DNA from: Macquaria australasica
Taxonomy: Eukaryota; Chordata; Actinopteri; Centrarchiformes; Percichthyidae
NCBI GenBank assembly: GCA_005408345.1
Contig: SEMN01000146.1
Span: 1 to 64,000, forward strand
Direction: 5' to 3'
Length of the DNA: 64,000 bases
Below are positions 33,930 to 47,028 of this stretch, in pieces. The notes below the pieces were generated by a model. The model had not been told where the DNA came from. It ran no database searches and saw nothing but the letters and a program-made list of their open reading frames with translations. Both the position numbers and the translations under genes were made by a program. Numbering within the stretch: position 1 is the stretch's first letter; each line of letters opens with the position of its first letter.

Positions 33930-36900
33930 CACCAAGGAGCTCTGCCTGGTATCAGTACAAACAGGAGAGAAGACGCCTGACCCACTTCTACTACTTCCCA
34001 ATATGCCTCCCAGCGCACTGCAAAATCCCCTTCACACCTGAGACGTGAACTGGGGACCCCGGTCTGAGGCGAAGACAGAAGGAATGCCGTGGAGGCGGAA
34101 CACGTGGTCCACCAGAAGGTCGGCTGTCTCACAGGCTGAGGAGAGTCGAGGTAAAGCCACAAAATGCACTGATTTAGAGAACCGGTCAACAGTGGTTAAT
34201 GACTGTTTTACCTTGAGAGGGGCTTACAAAAATCCAGGGCGATGTGGGACCATGGCAGACTGGGGATGGGCAGAGGACGAAGACCAGCAGGGGGCGATGA
34301 GAATTTTTCCCGCGAGCACACACCGTGCAAGCAGAAACAAAAGGTTCTGGTGTCACTCTCCATAGTCGGCCACCAGAAACGTCGTTTCAGAAGGGACAGA
34401 ATTCGCCCAACCCCTGGATGGCAGGCAAACCGGGATATGTGAACGCACTGCAGCACCTGGGAGCGGACAGAGTCAGGAACAAAAATTAGGAGGGCCGTTA
34501 CCTGGGTTGGGGTGATCCTGCTGAGCCCTGTGGACCACCAACTCAATCTCCCAGGTGACTGCAGCAGCGGTGCAGGAGGGGGACAGGATTGTGTTGTGTT
34601 CAGCGGGGGCCTTCTCAGGGGTGAACAGATGAGAAGGAGCATTTGGTATTCCGAAAACTGGGCCAAAATGTCAGGGTAAAATTGAATCGACCAAAGAAGA
34701 GCCCATTGCATCTGGCGGGAATTCAGTCGTTTGGCTGTCTGGATATAAGAGAGGTTTTTGTGATCGGTCCATACCACAAAAGGGTTGTTCTGCCCCCTCC
34801 AGCCAATGCCTCCACTCCTCCAAAGCCAGTTTAACTGCCAGCAACTCCCAACGTCATAATTGCATTCTGGCGCAGTCAGACGGCGAAAGAAAAAAGGTGC
34901 AGGGCTGAAGTTTCTGATCCGGAAGGCTGCGCTGAGAGAAGATGGCCCCCACTCCTGTATTGGAGGCATCCACCTCCACCACAAACTGCAGAGACGGGTC
35001 AGGTTGGGTCAGGATGGGAGCTGAAGTGAACCGTTTCTTCAGTTTGTTGCATGCCTGATCGGCCTCAGAGCCCCAACAGAAAGGAACAGAAGGAGAGGTG
35101 AGTTTGGTTAGCGGAGAAACTACCCTGCTGTAGTCTGATAAATCTGCGATAAAAGTTGGCAAACCCCAGGAAGCGCTGTAACTATTTGACAGAAGTGGGA
35201 GTAGACCACTCCAACACTGCTCTCACCTTACACGAATCTGGCTTCACCTGCCCCTCGGCAATGATGAATCCCAGAAAACTCACTTTTCTGCCTTGAACAA
35301 CTTGTTCTCCAACAGCCGCTGGAGAACCTGTCGGACGTGAAGGGTGTGTTCTTTGGGTGTCCTGGAAAAGATGAGAATGTCATCAAGGTAGGCAAACAAA
35401 GTGGTTCAACAAGTCTCTTAACACGTCATTTATTAAGGCTTGGAACACAGCAGGGGCGTTGGTAAGTCCAAAGGGCATCACCAGGTATTCGAAATGGCCC
35501 AGGGGAGTATTGAAAGCCGTCTTCCACTCATCCCCATCCTTGATTCTCACCAAGTGATAGGCGTTTCTCAGGTCCAGTTTAGTGAAAATGGTGGAACCAT
35601 GGAGGTTCAAACGCTGAGTTTAACAGGGGAAGGGGGTACTTGTTCTTGACAGTTATGTTGTTGAGTCCTCTGTAGTCGATGCAGGGGCGTAGGGTGTGGT
35701 CTTTCTTGGAGACCAAGAAAAAACCAGCACCTACTGTCAGGATATGCCATCTAGGCAACAGGGAGAGGACCCAAGTGCAGGCAGGCGGGGAGGCTGAAGC
35801 AGTTCAAAGATTTATTAAATACAAAATAAACTTACAAAACTCAGGAAACCACATGCAGGGAAACACCAGGAACATGACAAAGAGACAACCAACAACAATG
35901 AACCAGAGAACAAAGGGAGAGGACCGGTATAAATAGAGAAGGGGTTAATGAGCAAATCAGGAGAGGTGAGCACTGGGGAGCAGGTGAGGATAATCAGAGA
36001 CACATGAGGGCAGGAACTGAAGAAACAAGACCGGAAGAATTTTAAAATAAAACAGGAAATAAAACACACAAGAGACAGGACCTGGGAATACAAAATAAAA
36101 CCGGACACAAGACCAAACACAGTGTCCATGTGGGATCATGACACCTACAAGAGATAAAGAGGGACGAATTATGCCTGCTGCCAGTGATTCGTTTATGTAC
36201 TGCTCCATGGCAGCAAGAACTCCATCCAATAATCTTCCCAGCAGACCAATCAAGCTGGGGATTGTGTAGTTTGAGCCAGGGAAATCCTAAAACTAGAGGG
36301 GGGGAGTGAGGTGAGGAGAGAAGGTTCAATTTGAAGTTCACGGTGATTACCAGACAAAACCAGAAGCAGGGGTTTGGTGCGATGAGTAACACGGCCTAAT
36401 AACCGTCCATCCAAGGCACTGACGACCTAAGGAACCTCTAGTGCCTCTATAGGCAGGGCCGCTTGGCGAGCCAGGTCACAGTCAACAAAATTATCATCCG
36501 CACCAGAGTCAATCAAAGCACTCACAGGAAAGTTCTGAGTCTGATTACACAAAGTAGTAGGTAACAACATTCTGGTGGGGGTAGCTGGGGAGGTCCCTGT
36601 CTGGCTCACCCGAACCCCGGTGGGGGATAGATGAGCTCGTCCCAGCTGCATTGGTTCCCCTTCATGAGGGGCCGAAGCTGAGGGACCAGAGGGAAACCGT
36701 GGTACATCCCTCCAGACGGGTAGAGGCAGAAAAAGCTGGGGACAGAGATGACGAACAGCTAGCTCTTTCTCTGTGGCATTCCCAAAGCCGATTATCCAAT
36801 TTTATGGCTAATGTTACAAGTGAGTCGAAGCTATCCTCCTCATCATGAGCCGCTAACTCATCCTTCAGTTGCTCATTTAACCCCTTAAGAAAAACACATT

Positions 36901-37065
36901 GTAAAGCCCTATCATCCCACCCAGCCTCAGCTGCTAGTCTTCTAAAGTCAATGGAGTAATCTGCAACACTACGAGAACCTTGTCTCAGTGTAAGCAGGCA
37001 ATTGGAAGCGTCCCTGCCCCGAACAGGATGGTCAAAAACCTTCCTTTTCATTTCAGCCACAAAAC
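33930..37065 (-). mobile_element. Decayed Gypsy LTR retrotransposon body
   Basis: Read from right to left: gag remnant (37065-36662, with EMKRKVFDHPVRGRDASN and GSRSVADYSIDFRRLAAEAG), an aspartic protease site (FPVSALIDSGADDNFVD, about 36540-36480), reverse transcriptase (about 35690-35383, FTKLDLRNAYHLVRIKDGDE and YLVMPFGLTNAPAVFQ), RNase H (35162-34750, VVEVDASNTGVGAIFSQRSL and VVWTDHKNLSYIQ), and the integrase zinc-binding and start of the core (about 34450-34208). A short insertion just before the YLDD motif (near 35390-35400) and several stops break the frame. The element's own LTRs were not found. A foreign solo LTR is nested at 35735-36143. Confidence 0.85.
35735..36143 (-). mobile_element. 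Solo LTR nested in the Gypsy body
   Basis: On the - strand it starts TGTCATGATCCCACATGG and ends CATATCCTGACA, with a TATA-like TCTATTTATACCGG near 35930. It is flanked by exact CCTAC duplications (35730-35734 and 36144-36148). It lies between the protease and reverse-transcriptase parts of the older element. Confidence 0.9.
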
Positions 37066-37069
37066 TGTT

Positions 37070-39290
37070 ATAAGAAAACACAAGGGACAACAATGCCAAA
37101 ATTGGCAAAGAATGCTTTTTACACACTACATTTACCTTACACATTAGGTCTTTGGCAGGCAAATAATTTTTTAATTAATGATTTAATTATTAAGCACAAT
37201 TTTGGTTTTATGTCTAACTGAAACTTGGTTAGACCAAGATAACAGTGCAGCAGTTCTTAAGACAGGCTCAGACTACAGGAGTTTTGGGCCAATTTATCTC
37301 TGATTCACCCCTCCCGACAATCGGAGGTGGTCTGCGACCTTGGACGGTACCGATGTTTGGCCCAAATTTAAATCTCACCTCCAGTTCTCACTGAAGAACA
37401 GACAACCTGTGTTGACAAGGTCTCCCCAAACATTTTCTCATCCAGACTTGTTTAACCTTCTGCTTTTGTTTTTTCTCACTACAAAGTTGTTGCACCACGT
37501 CAGTCTCCATTTTGTTTACATCTGCTTCCCCATGATGCATTCCTCCCTCTGGCATGATAACCTTAAGAATATCCTGTAGTGTGTGATGCGCCATTATTTT
37601 CAAATCTTGTAGTGTGTGCATGTTTGACATTAGAGAGAAGAACATCTGTGAAGTTTCTCCTTATGTGCATGATGCAACCTGATTTCAAAATCGGTTTGGA
37701 TTTTAACTCCTAAGTCTGAACCCAGCTTTATTGAGTCAACCCCTCCCAACTTCAGTTCTAGAAAAGCTAGAGTGCATAAGAAAGGAGGTGGAGTTGCCAT
37801 TTTGTCTAACAACTCTATCCCCTGCAAGCAGACGTCTTATGGGAAATTTGCTTCTTTTGAATAAGTTGCTCTTCAGTCAAATTCCTCATGTCGTGCTGTA
37901 TTCTTCAACATCTACAGAATAACTATGGACAGTCACATGCTGAGACAAAGCATGTGACAGAGCCCACACACAATAAGGGTCACGCTCTGGACTTAATTAT
38001 CTCCAAGGGTCTTAACATTTCTAAAGGTAGTGGTGACTGATGTTGCTCTGATCATTCCTGTGTTTTCTTTGAGATGACTATCTCAGTGCACAGAAATGTT
38101 CATTACAAAATGGTATATCATTGAAAACACCAGTGAATTATTCATTCAGACTTTCTCTTACAAACCAGCCCCCGTTTGGGTGATTTCAGTTCTAAAATTA
38201 CAAATGTTATTGAAGCCATTGCTCCCACTAAGGTAAAGGTAGTCCTTGTTATGAAAAAAAAAACACCACTGAAAAATGCCACGCTGGTAAAAATTAATGA
38301 AAGAGAGTGTTGTAAAGCTCAACGCAGGTGGCAGATTTCCAGGTTCATTATGACATCTACAAAGAAAGATAGATAAAGATAAAGATTCTTTATAATTTAG
38401 AACTGAGAAATGCAAGGCAGTCCTTCTGACATAATTGCCAAAAACAATATAAATGCGCATGCCTTATTTGCTACTGTTGGCTGACAAATCCGCCTGTGCC
38501 AGTAGGGTGTCACTCTTAAAATAAATAAATCTAGAAAACTCCTTAATGAACAATTACAAGCCCAGATCAAACCTCTCATTTTCAAGTAACATCATTGAAA
38601 AGGCTGTTTTTCAACAGCTTACCACCCTCTTGGCAATAAACAATTGTTTTGATGTTTTCCAGTCAGGATTTCGGTCATACCACAGCACAGAGACTGCTCT
38701 TGTTAAGGTCTTGAATGACATCCACTTTAACACAGACAGTGGAGAAGTTTCAGTCTTAGTATTATTAGATCTAAGTGCTGCATTCGACACAGTCGACGAA
38801 AACATATTACTAAACAGACTGGAAAACTGGGTGGGACTTTCTGGCACAGTACTAAAATGGTTTGAGTCCTATTTGAAGGACAGGGACTACTTTGTGGCGA
38901 TCGGTAATTACATACGAGCGTACAAAAATGACATGGAGTCCCCCAAGGCTCCATTCTTGGGCTTCTCCTGTTCAACATCTACATGCTCCCACTAGAACAG
39001 ATTATGGAAAACAACAAAATATCTTACTATAATATATGCAGATGACACAGATTTATATAACAATATTACCAGGTGATTATGATCCCATACAAGCACTGAT
39101 TAAGTACAATCAATGTTTCAATGATTGGATGTGCCAAAATGTTTTCTAGTTAAGCAAAGATAAAACTGAAATGATTGGCATTGGATTCAAATTAGAATGA
39201 AATCAGATGTAGTCATGGACTCAGACCTAAAGTTTAGCATCCACAATAAGACAATTACAAAATCACTATCACCTTAAGAATTTATCAAGA
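37070..39290 (+). mobile_element. L2-type LINE, 5' and 3' truncated
   Basis: Endonuclease remnants (HIRSLAGK, FLINDLIIKHNFGF, LTETWLDQDNSAAVLKTGSD) span about 37125-37270. Reverse transcriptase is clear at 38546-39170: NNYKPRSNLSFSSNIIEKAV, FQSGFRSYHSTETALVKVLN, VLVLLDLSAAFDTVDENIL, and the catalytic YADDTDLY at about 39035-39058. Stops and frame changes show it is inactive. It abuts the Gypsy fragment on its left. Confidence 0.8.
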
Positions 39291-40235
39291 ATTAAAGGAA
39301 AAACTTGTCCATGTGTTTATCTTCAGTGTGTTTTTATGTGATGTGTGGGCTGGACAGGAGCGTCAGAAATGAGAGCAGCTATAGCAGAGCTAAGAAAGCA
39401 TCTTTGCAAGAACAAGAAAACTTACTGCTGCTCTATGGTATAAAATAAACACTAGCAGCTCTTCACATATGTATAAAAGTGGAAAAGAGTTCACTAATGA
39501 TATTTATCTTGCAACTTTTTACTGTGGCAGTGAGCATTTGTAATTTCTTTTAGATTTGCTCTGCTACAGGGTACAAAATTAGCACTTGAGTTAAAATCTA
39601 CGTTGGCTGATAAAAAAAAATAAGGTCAACCTCCATTGGCAAGTAGATTGTTTTGTATCAACTCTGCACACTGGTGGTGGCATGCAACAGATGACCATCA
39701 ATAATTCTATCGCAACTCTTTGATGGACCCTCGCTATGGTTATCTAGCTAGCTCAGTGTTTCCGCTGGTAACATTTATCCGTGGTAAGTAGTGTTTCACA
39801 CAACTCTGCTGTGAAGAATGCAGGAGGACACCATAGTAACACTGCATGAACAGGGACTTTTTATCTCTTCTGTGACAGCGAACACAATACTTTCAGTAAC
39901 TATTATTCTTATCTAGCCACGTGACGTCACAGCTGACTAAAGTCATTTAATTAACTACCCCTTATAGCATGCACTTTTCTGTGACTGTGGCAATGTGCTG
40001 GTACTTCTCTCACACATTGGGAGAGACTCACTTCCAACAACAAACCCACTAGTGTACGTCACATACACAGGTTACCAACAAGGCCACCTTCCTTAAAGGG
40101 GGCTCGGCCGGTAACACATAGGTGCAGTTAGGCTGTGGGTGTGCTAACCTAACTTGTTAAAAAAAAAAAAAAACATAGTAACTATATTAATTCATATAAA
40201 TATTAAGTGTTTGTTTACCTTGATAGACAGAGAGG
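39291..40235. other. Intergenic/intronic DNA, nothing recognised
   Basis: AT-rich. No element end or exon identified apart from a short poly-A run near 40160. Confidence 0.4.
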
Positions 40236-40480
40236 GGCAGTGATGGAGGAAGTACTCAGATCCTTAAGTAAAAGTACTAATACCACACTGTAAAATACTG
40301 TTACAAGTAAAAGTCCTACAGTGAAAGTGTTACTTAAGTAAAAGTATGTAAGTATAATCAGGAAAAGGTAGGCTACTTAAAGTATTAAAAGTTAAAGTAC
40401 TCAATGCACTATTATATAATTGGATTATTATTACTCATGCATTAATGTAAAAGCAGGATTTTACTTTCGTAGTTGGATTG
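40236..40480. mobile_element. hAT-type MITE
   Basis: Begins GGGGCAGTGATGGAGGAAGT and ACTCAGATCCTTAAGTAAAA followed by repeated 'AAGTAAAAGT' words, a very common fish hAT-derived non-autonomous repeat. The right end is blurred. Confidence 0.55.
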
Positions 40481-43400
40481 TAAAAATTCTGAAAATAGTG
40501 AGAAATGCCGTCACAATGACCCAGAGCCCAAAGTGACCCCTTCACAATGCTTGTTTTATCCAACCAACAGTCCAAACCTCAAAACTATTAAAAATACATT
40601 AAAAGAGTTAAAGTAATTCAAAGAGAAAGCAGCAAATCCTCACATTTGTGAAGCTGGAACCATAAAACATTTTTACATGAAAAAAGATCATCAAAATAGT
40701 TCATACCCCCCGGTAACATTGGCCCCCCAGCAAACCTGTCATTACAAAGGATACACTGTATCACTGTACATCATATCTTATGCAGTTTTATGGCCAGCTG
40801 AAAAATATTTTGGCCAGTAAATTTTTTCAGTTTACCAGCCATTGGTAAGTAGACCAAAAAGATCATTTTGGACCCTGCTCTGCTCTTAATCTAATAAAAC
40901 CCTATGCTGTAAATGTATCATTCATTCATTGGCATGAAGTCTAAAGAAACACATGCTAACAAGCAGTTTTCCATTTGTCTATTGTCTACAGATGCTGATG
41001 AGTGCATAGTAGGTAACGTAATCACCAAGGATATGTGTGCATGTACAGTAGTTCATACTACACTAATTGGCAATTTTACGCAACACAACTCTCATGAGTT
41101 GCTGACAAAACATGTGTACTGCTTGTATTGTTATTTATTTTATAGTTAATTGGTTAATGGTTATATTGTCTATAAGCATTCCTCCAGATCACATTGGCTA
41201 GATCCACCACAGCCAATCACTGGATATCAAATGATTCAGATCTACTGAAAACAACCAGGGGATCTGGTTGGCAACCAGTTGTTGCCAGCTAAAAGAACCT
41301 AATCTGAATCAGCCTGCCCTGTGAATCATTGTCTGTATTTTTGTTATGAAAACTGACATTGTGTGGGAGGTCTATGATGTGTGCACACAAGCCATTTTGC
41401 GCCTGGAAATCACTTGGATTGTAGTGCAACTGGCCTTATTAATATGTCATTTGATATGTCAGTGATGTCATTTAGGGTAGTGATTCCCAACCAGGGGTCG
41501 CTTCTTTCAATTCCAAGATCACTATGTGTTGTATGCAAAAAAATATTGTAACAATATCCACTTTGGTATAATTGAGTGTTAAATAACATCCAGATTAAAA
41601 TTAGGTCTGATATTAGTTGTAGGTTAACTGATATATATCAGTTGACAGAAAATTAAGTTGCCAACCATTGTTGATAATCGATAATCGAGTCATCATTTAA
41701 GTAATTATCAAGCAGAAATACCAAACATTCTTTGGTTCCAGTGAGGATTTTCTGCTCATCTCTGTTTGATATTATTTTAAACTGGTTGGCAATTTGACAA
41801 GTAACATTTGGCTCTGGCAACTTGCAATGGACTTCTCCCGCTATTTACTGATATTTTATAGTATAAATGGTCATCCAAAAAAAATTGACATATGAATGAA
41901 CTGAAAATGAAAATCGTTATTAGTTGCAGCCCTACTTAAAATCTATTCAAACTACCACATTTCAAACATGATGGGTGGTGTCAATGAAGGGCTACTTGAG
42001 GTCATCTGATAGTTGGACTGTTGGGGTCCATCAGACAAAAATCTGAGGGAGTGTGACTGTAAATGAATGAATTAACAGCTGACCTTTTGTCACCCTAAAA
42101 AAAGTTGAGCCATGGACCTGGACTTCCATTTCATTTTATGTGTATTTTTATGGTCCACTAGCCCTACCATAATCCCAGGATGTATGCTTTTAATGTGCCA
42201 ACCTAATGCCACCTTCAGCCACGCTCAACTTGGCCTTCCCAACATGTTGGACAACATGACGTACGACCTTGTTCTTTTGAATACACACACAATGAACAAT
42301 GCAGACTCTAAAGCCCAGTTCAGACAAGAGATTTGTGACGAGACGAGATAAAACTCGCAGCTATTGGCAATGTGCCGGTCTGCAGCGTTCTGAAACCTGC
42401 CAGTTTACACCAATGCGACTAGACTCTCTGTACTTCCGTTCTAACTGCTGGCTTTTCAGGCTTTTTTTTGTAGTTGGATATAATTTGTAGCGTCTTAAAA
42501 TATGAATGAGGATAGTGATAGTGAGCTACTTGCTACAGTTGCATTTCTAGTATTGATGAAACCATCTGAAACCCTGAGCTTCAAACCTAAGAATACGTAA
42601 ACCTGATATTCAACACTAAGCACGTTTTCTCAAATTGAATCCCTGCAGCACCATTTAATCAACTAAAATTACATCAATAGATGTAGGAATTCAGTTGTTA
42701 TCAAGAATAAGAGCATATGGCTGAGTCATTAAAGGAAAATATTTTGCCTCATCAATATGAATATATCTCTCTCACTAGATAACTCATTTATATGGTTATT
42801 TATTTCATGTACAACTTATTTATCCATCCATCCACTGTGCACTTGTGTTATTGACTCGTGTTGCCTTTGATGTGGATTGAAAGGTCTTGGTAGTCAGTAC
42901 TACTGTAGCCATCCCCTCTCCTTAAATGTCATCACACAGTAAATGTGGCTGGTTCCCAAGGAAATAAGAAACAGAGTGGAGCTGGTCTAGAGATATGAAT
43001 GGATCCGTTTCTTTTCTGGGGTCAAGGAGTGACGACTATCTCTCAAAATGTTACTGGTCCTCAAGGCATAAATCTGAAACATGGACCCATGTGCTCTCGT
43101 TGAGAAGGTAATAAACCTCTGTTTCACAAAGAGTCTATGAATAAAGTGAGAGCTTGGCTTGCTGTAGGGATAAATGAAATTCATCCCAAAGGTTTGGCTG
43201 AAGGAAAAGGCCACGCTGCGGAGGGGAGACAAAGAAACACTCTACTATGAGTTCACAAAGAATGCTTGCTCTGTTTTTTCATATAAGGCTCTGTCTAACC
43301 AGGGGGCACTTCCCCTGTGTTTATGTTCACCTCTTCAGTTCCTAGTGAGTTTCCAATAGTCTAGACAAAGACATGATGCTCTGTCTTCCAGCAGCCTTGC

Positions 43401-43873
43401 ACGAGATGCAGTGGCAGACGTTTGCAATAACTAGCTGCACGACTGATAGTGCTTCATCACACGTGAGGATCCTGATAAGCAGCCTAATCTATTATCCATT
43501 TATTCAACATGAGTAATGAAGCATAAAATCAACTTTCAATGAAGTGCATTAACCTTTTCTACTTTGCTTGTAACAGCAGGTCATCGACAGTGATAAAATG
43601 TAAGTTGAAATAGTGTAAATAATTGATGGTTCAGTTTTCCTTGGAGCAAAACATTTTATGTACTTTAAGCTGAGTGCATTAATAATTGGCAGCATTGTGG
43701 CAATATACACAGTTAAATTACAGAGCTCAAATTGGAAGAGAGTTTGGCGTGACTGATGTTATCGCTCTGTGGAGTATTCATGACTAAAAAGCTACAGTTA
43801 TTGTGTTGGCTACAACTAATCCTAAAATGTTGCTATGAGGCTTGCAAATAAGTCATGAATAAAATACCCTAAA
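40481..43873. other. Intergenic/intronic DNA, nothing recognised
   Basis: About 3.4 kb with no recognised gene. The stretches around 42900-43450 contain little repeat-like text and could include conserved non-coding DNA, but this was not testable by reading. Confidence 0.35.
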
Positions 43874-44416
43874 TGTTGTGATCACAGGTGAGAACCAAAG
43901 CGCAGACTGAGGCACTGGAGAGTAAGCAAGCACAGTTTTTTGCGAAAAACACAGGGAATGGGGAATGATGTCAGGAACGGAGACTGGTCGACGAGAGTGG
44001 ACACGGGGAGGTTGGGCAACATGGCTGGCTCCTGGTCTGGGGTGAGGTGTGAGTGTGGGGAGATATCAGGCAGGCAGGCAATGATCTGAGGAAGAACACT
44101 GGAGACAAGAGAGTATAATTAACTTGGGACAAGACACAGCGACGTAAACGACTAACTAGTGTTATTTAGTTGGCGGCCACAAACACACACTACCACTGTA
44201 GTTGACTCAACTATCTGGCGATGAATGACTGAAGGACCGGGGTATATATGCTGCAGGCTGATGAAGCTGATGGAAGGCAGGTGTGCGTAATTAGGTCAAG
44301 CAGCAGGTGTGTCGGAGGGAGCTCAGCCAGGTCATGTCGACCCAAACAGGAGACACAGAGGGGGGAAGGGAAACAAGGAAGAAAAACAAGACACAAAAAA
44401 CACCAAGACCTTCACA
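43874..44416 (-). mobile_element. Solo LTR with exact target duplication
   Basis: Plus-strand ends TGTTGTGATCACAGG and AAGACCTTCACA; flanked by CTAAA at 43869-43873 and 44417-44421. Gypsy-type layout. A TATA-like GGGGTATATATGC occurs near 44240. Orientation (-) is inferred from the likeness to the other minus-oriented LTRs in the window. Confidence 0.8.
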
Positions 44417-44421
44417 CTAAA

Positions 44422-46256
44422 TAAACATTTAAAATAAACACAAATGATCGCTGATGGTTTTGAAAAACTGAAAAGACATTTGGGTTTATACTGTACATCT
44501 TATTAAATTCACATAGAAGTTAGACTTGTGTGCTTGAAAATATTTAATAATATATTTGTAAAATATATTATATCTTGCCACAAAATAAGTGGTTTTTGTA
44601 AGACCTTAGATGAGTGAGTCATATTTTCAAAAGGAAAGAATTTGCTTTTAGATTACCAATTTGAGATTTTTGTGTGCAATTTAACATTTGTGAAACTTTG
44701 AAGATACTTTCAAAATAGGTAACCCTTTTTTCCCTTAGGCAAAGGTACTAGGAACTTACGTGGTGTTAAAATGACTTGCTATATATTTACTGTATGGACT
44801 GACTGTATTTACTGTATGGACAAAGAGCCTGATGCTTTATTCAAAGTTCATGTGTTTCATTCGTGTGATAGCAGATGGAATTGCAAATGGTGTGTCTTTG
44901 ACATATTGAAGGCATTGAACCATTGTATGCTCAGTCATATTGGCGAGGACTGACAACTAAATGTCCAAAATGGAAATTAAATCATTGGTTTGGTTTATGC
45001 TTGGTTTACCCCCTTTGATTCCCATATTACTCCCAAAGGTGATTCATTCTTTTTATTTCACTTAACCTACCACTGACATTTAGAATTTCTTATTTAAGGG
45101 ACAAGAGAAAAGAAAGCTGTAAAGCACCAGCTACCGTTTGCCCACATCAACACTGAATTTACTATAACACAATATTTACAACAACAGTGTGTCAACTGGG
45201 GTCTTCTCCTCATGAAAGGGTTACTAGATGTGAGCAGCCACTATGCACAGTATGTATAAAAAGGCAGGCTTTTTTTCTCCTAAGAAATGTACACTTTTAC
45301 TGGTACTTCACAAACGACAAACATATTACCTAATCGTAATAAGATGATATCATGAATATACTGTAGTGTTACAGTGCATTTTGAGAAGGTGCAAGTTTTA
45401 AATGAACTAAAAACACTTAATTCTTGGTGAGTCAGTGGCTGAGTCTGTCTGGATAAAGAAAACTAATTTCCTAGCAAATTCTCCTTTGGTGCCTAAAGTT
45501 CTTAAAAAAGAAACTCAATAATTACTTTCAATGATGGTGCCTTTCTCTTATGTTCTGCTCTCGTTGCCTAATGCCATTGAACTCCTCTTTACATTGGATC
45601 ATTAAACTTGTTACATTCTTCCAAGATGACTTAATTTAAGGTGTCATACTGGATATTAGCTTGTAGCAATTTGGCCAAACAAGTTGGCCTCTTTTTTTTA
45701 GGGGGGGAGGGGTGAATAAAGGTTACTGTTCTATGATTTACTCTGGACTAATTTCTTGCTTTTAAAGGGAACAATATAATGTGATGGGTCATGATCCTAC
45801 CCTGTTTCCAACAGTGCTACAGTTCCACCATGCACCTCTGCCCATAAATGTTTTAAAAAGTCAAATCACCACACCCTCTGGGCCGCTTGCAGAGCAGCAG
45901 TGACTGTGCTTGGTGCCATGATCAACTGATTCACAAAAATAAAGCCTATAAAAAGCTTTAGAAGAGACAAACTCCCTTTGACTGCTGCTCTATTAATATC
46001 AGGGTTGATATCAAATTTTTTCAAATACAAAGAGAGCTGACCTAGGCTGGATATAGCATATCTAAATAGTCAAATTCAATATGTTTCTTGGAAACCTTAA
46101 GCCTGAAAATACTTTCCCCCTAAATCAATCCATTCACCTTCTTCATCCAGCAAATGTGACTGCATAACAATTAACGTTTAAATGTAATTAACCTCTAAAA
46201 CTTCCAAAAAATGGGTGGGGTTGGTAAACACACCATACATTTGGGTTTTCATATTC
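44422..46256. other. DNA upstream of the mitfa M promoter, nothing recognised
   Basis: No exon or transposon terminus recognised. Confidence 0.4.
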
Positions 46257-46578
46257 AATTCAATTCAGTTTTATTTATATAGCGCCATATCATAACAAAG
46301 TTATCTCAGGGCACTTTTTCGAATAGAGCAGGTCTAGACCGACTCTTTATATTTACAGAGACCCAACAGTTCCCACCATGAGCAAGCACTATGCGACAGT
46401 GGCAAGGAAAAACTCCCTTTTAACAGGTAGAAACCTCGAGCAGAACCAGGCTCAAGGTGGGCGGTCATCTGCCTCGACCGGTTGGGTTGAAGGGGGAAGG
46501 GGGGAGCGGGAGAGAGAGAGCAGGAGGAAAGAGAACATACAGCAGCTCAATACAGCATAGATATGGTAATGGCATTGA
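46257..46578 (-). mobile_element. Truncated LINE 3' tail, inverted relative to the copy at 3-812
   Basis: TTTTATTTATATAGCGCCAT, then GCACTTTTTCGAATAGAGCA and CATGAGCAAGCACTATGCGA match the reverse complement of about 490-810. Only the terminal ~320 bp is present, as expected of 5'-truncated LINE insertions. It lies about 200 bp upstream of the CRE in front of mitfa exon 1M. Confidence 0.8.
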
Positions 46579-46739
46579 TGTTAACACCAACAACATATGG
46601 CTAGTTTGTAGTGAAACACTGGTGTCAATTGTGTTTTGGATTCTCAGAACAAATAATGTTTTATACTAGATGAGCAGAACTAAAGATTAAATGCTAGTTG
46701 GCCTTAAGCAAGCTTCAGTTTGCAGACTACTGGACAACC

Positions 46740-47028
46740 AGTAAAAAGACCCCTTTGTGAGCTGAAGGTGGTGACGTCAAATGGGCTCTATAAAGACATA
46801 AATTCATAGTTAAAGTGGAACAACACAGCAATAGGAAGATGAGTCTCAGCGTCCTCCTCCATTTCTTAACTTGCATAACCAATGAGCCTTAAGCCCTAGA
46901 TAAATTAAGCAGGACTAGTGACTGTTCTCAGAGTTGCACATGCTAGCTTGCTGTCCACAGTGTAGGATATCAAGATAAAGGGATTAGCTGTATGTACATT
47001 ATTTTTTAGCAATTACTACTCAAATAAC
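46740..47028 (+). promoter_or_regulatory. mitfa: Candidate mitfa M-type promoter and 5'UTR
   Basis: A perfect CRE palindrome TGACGTCA lies at 46772-46779, 250 bp before the M-exon ATG. The word CCCTTTGTG (46751-46759; the reverse CACAAAG is close to a SOX/LEF HMG-box site) lies just upstream, and TATAAA at 46789-46794 just downstream. The mammalian MITF-M promoter is activated by cAMP/CREB through a CRE and by SOX10 and LEF1, so this arrangement is what one would expect. Site function is inferred. If the TATA box is used, the 5'UTR would be about 210 bases. Confidence 0.55.

Noticed and set aside
36662..37162. A single 166-residue gag protein
   Set aside because: The first ~30 residues come from antisense L2 LINE sequence; only the part left of about 37065 resembles gag.
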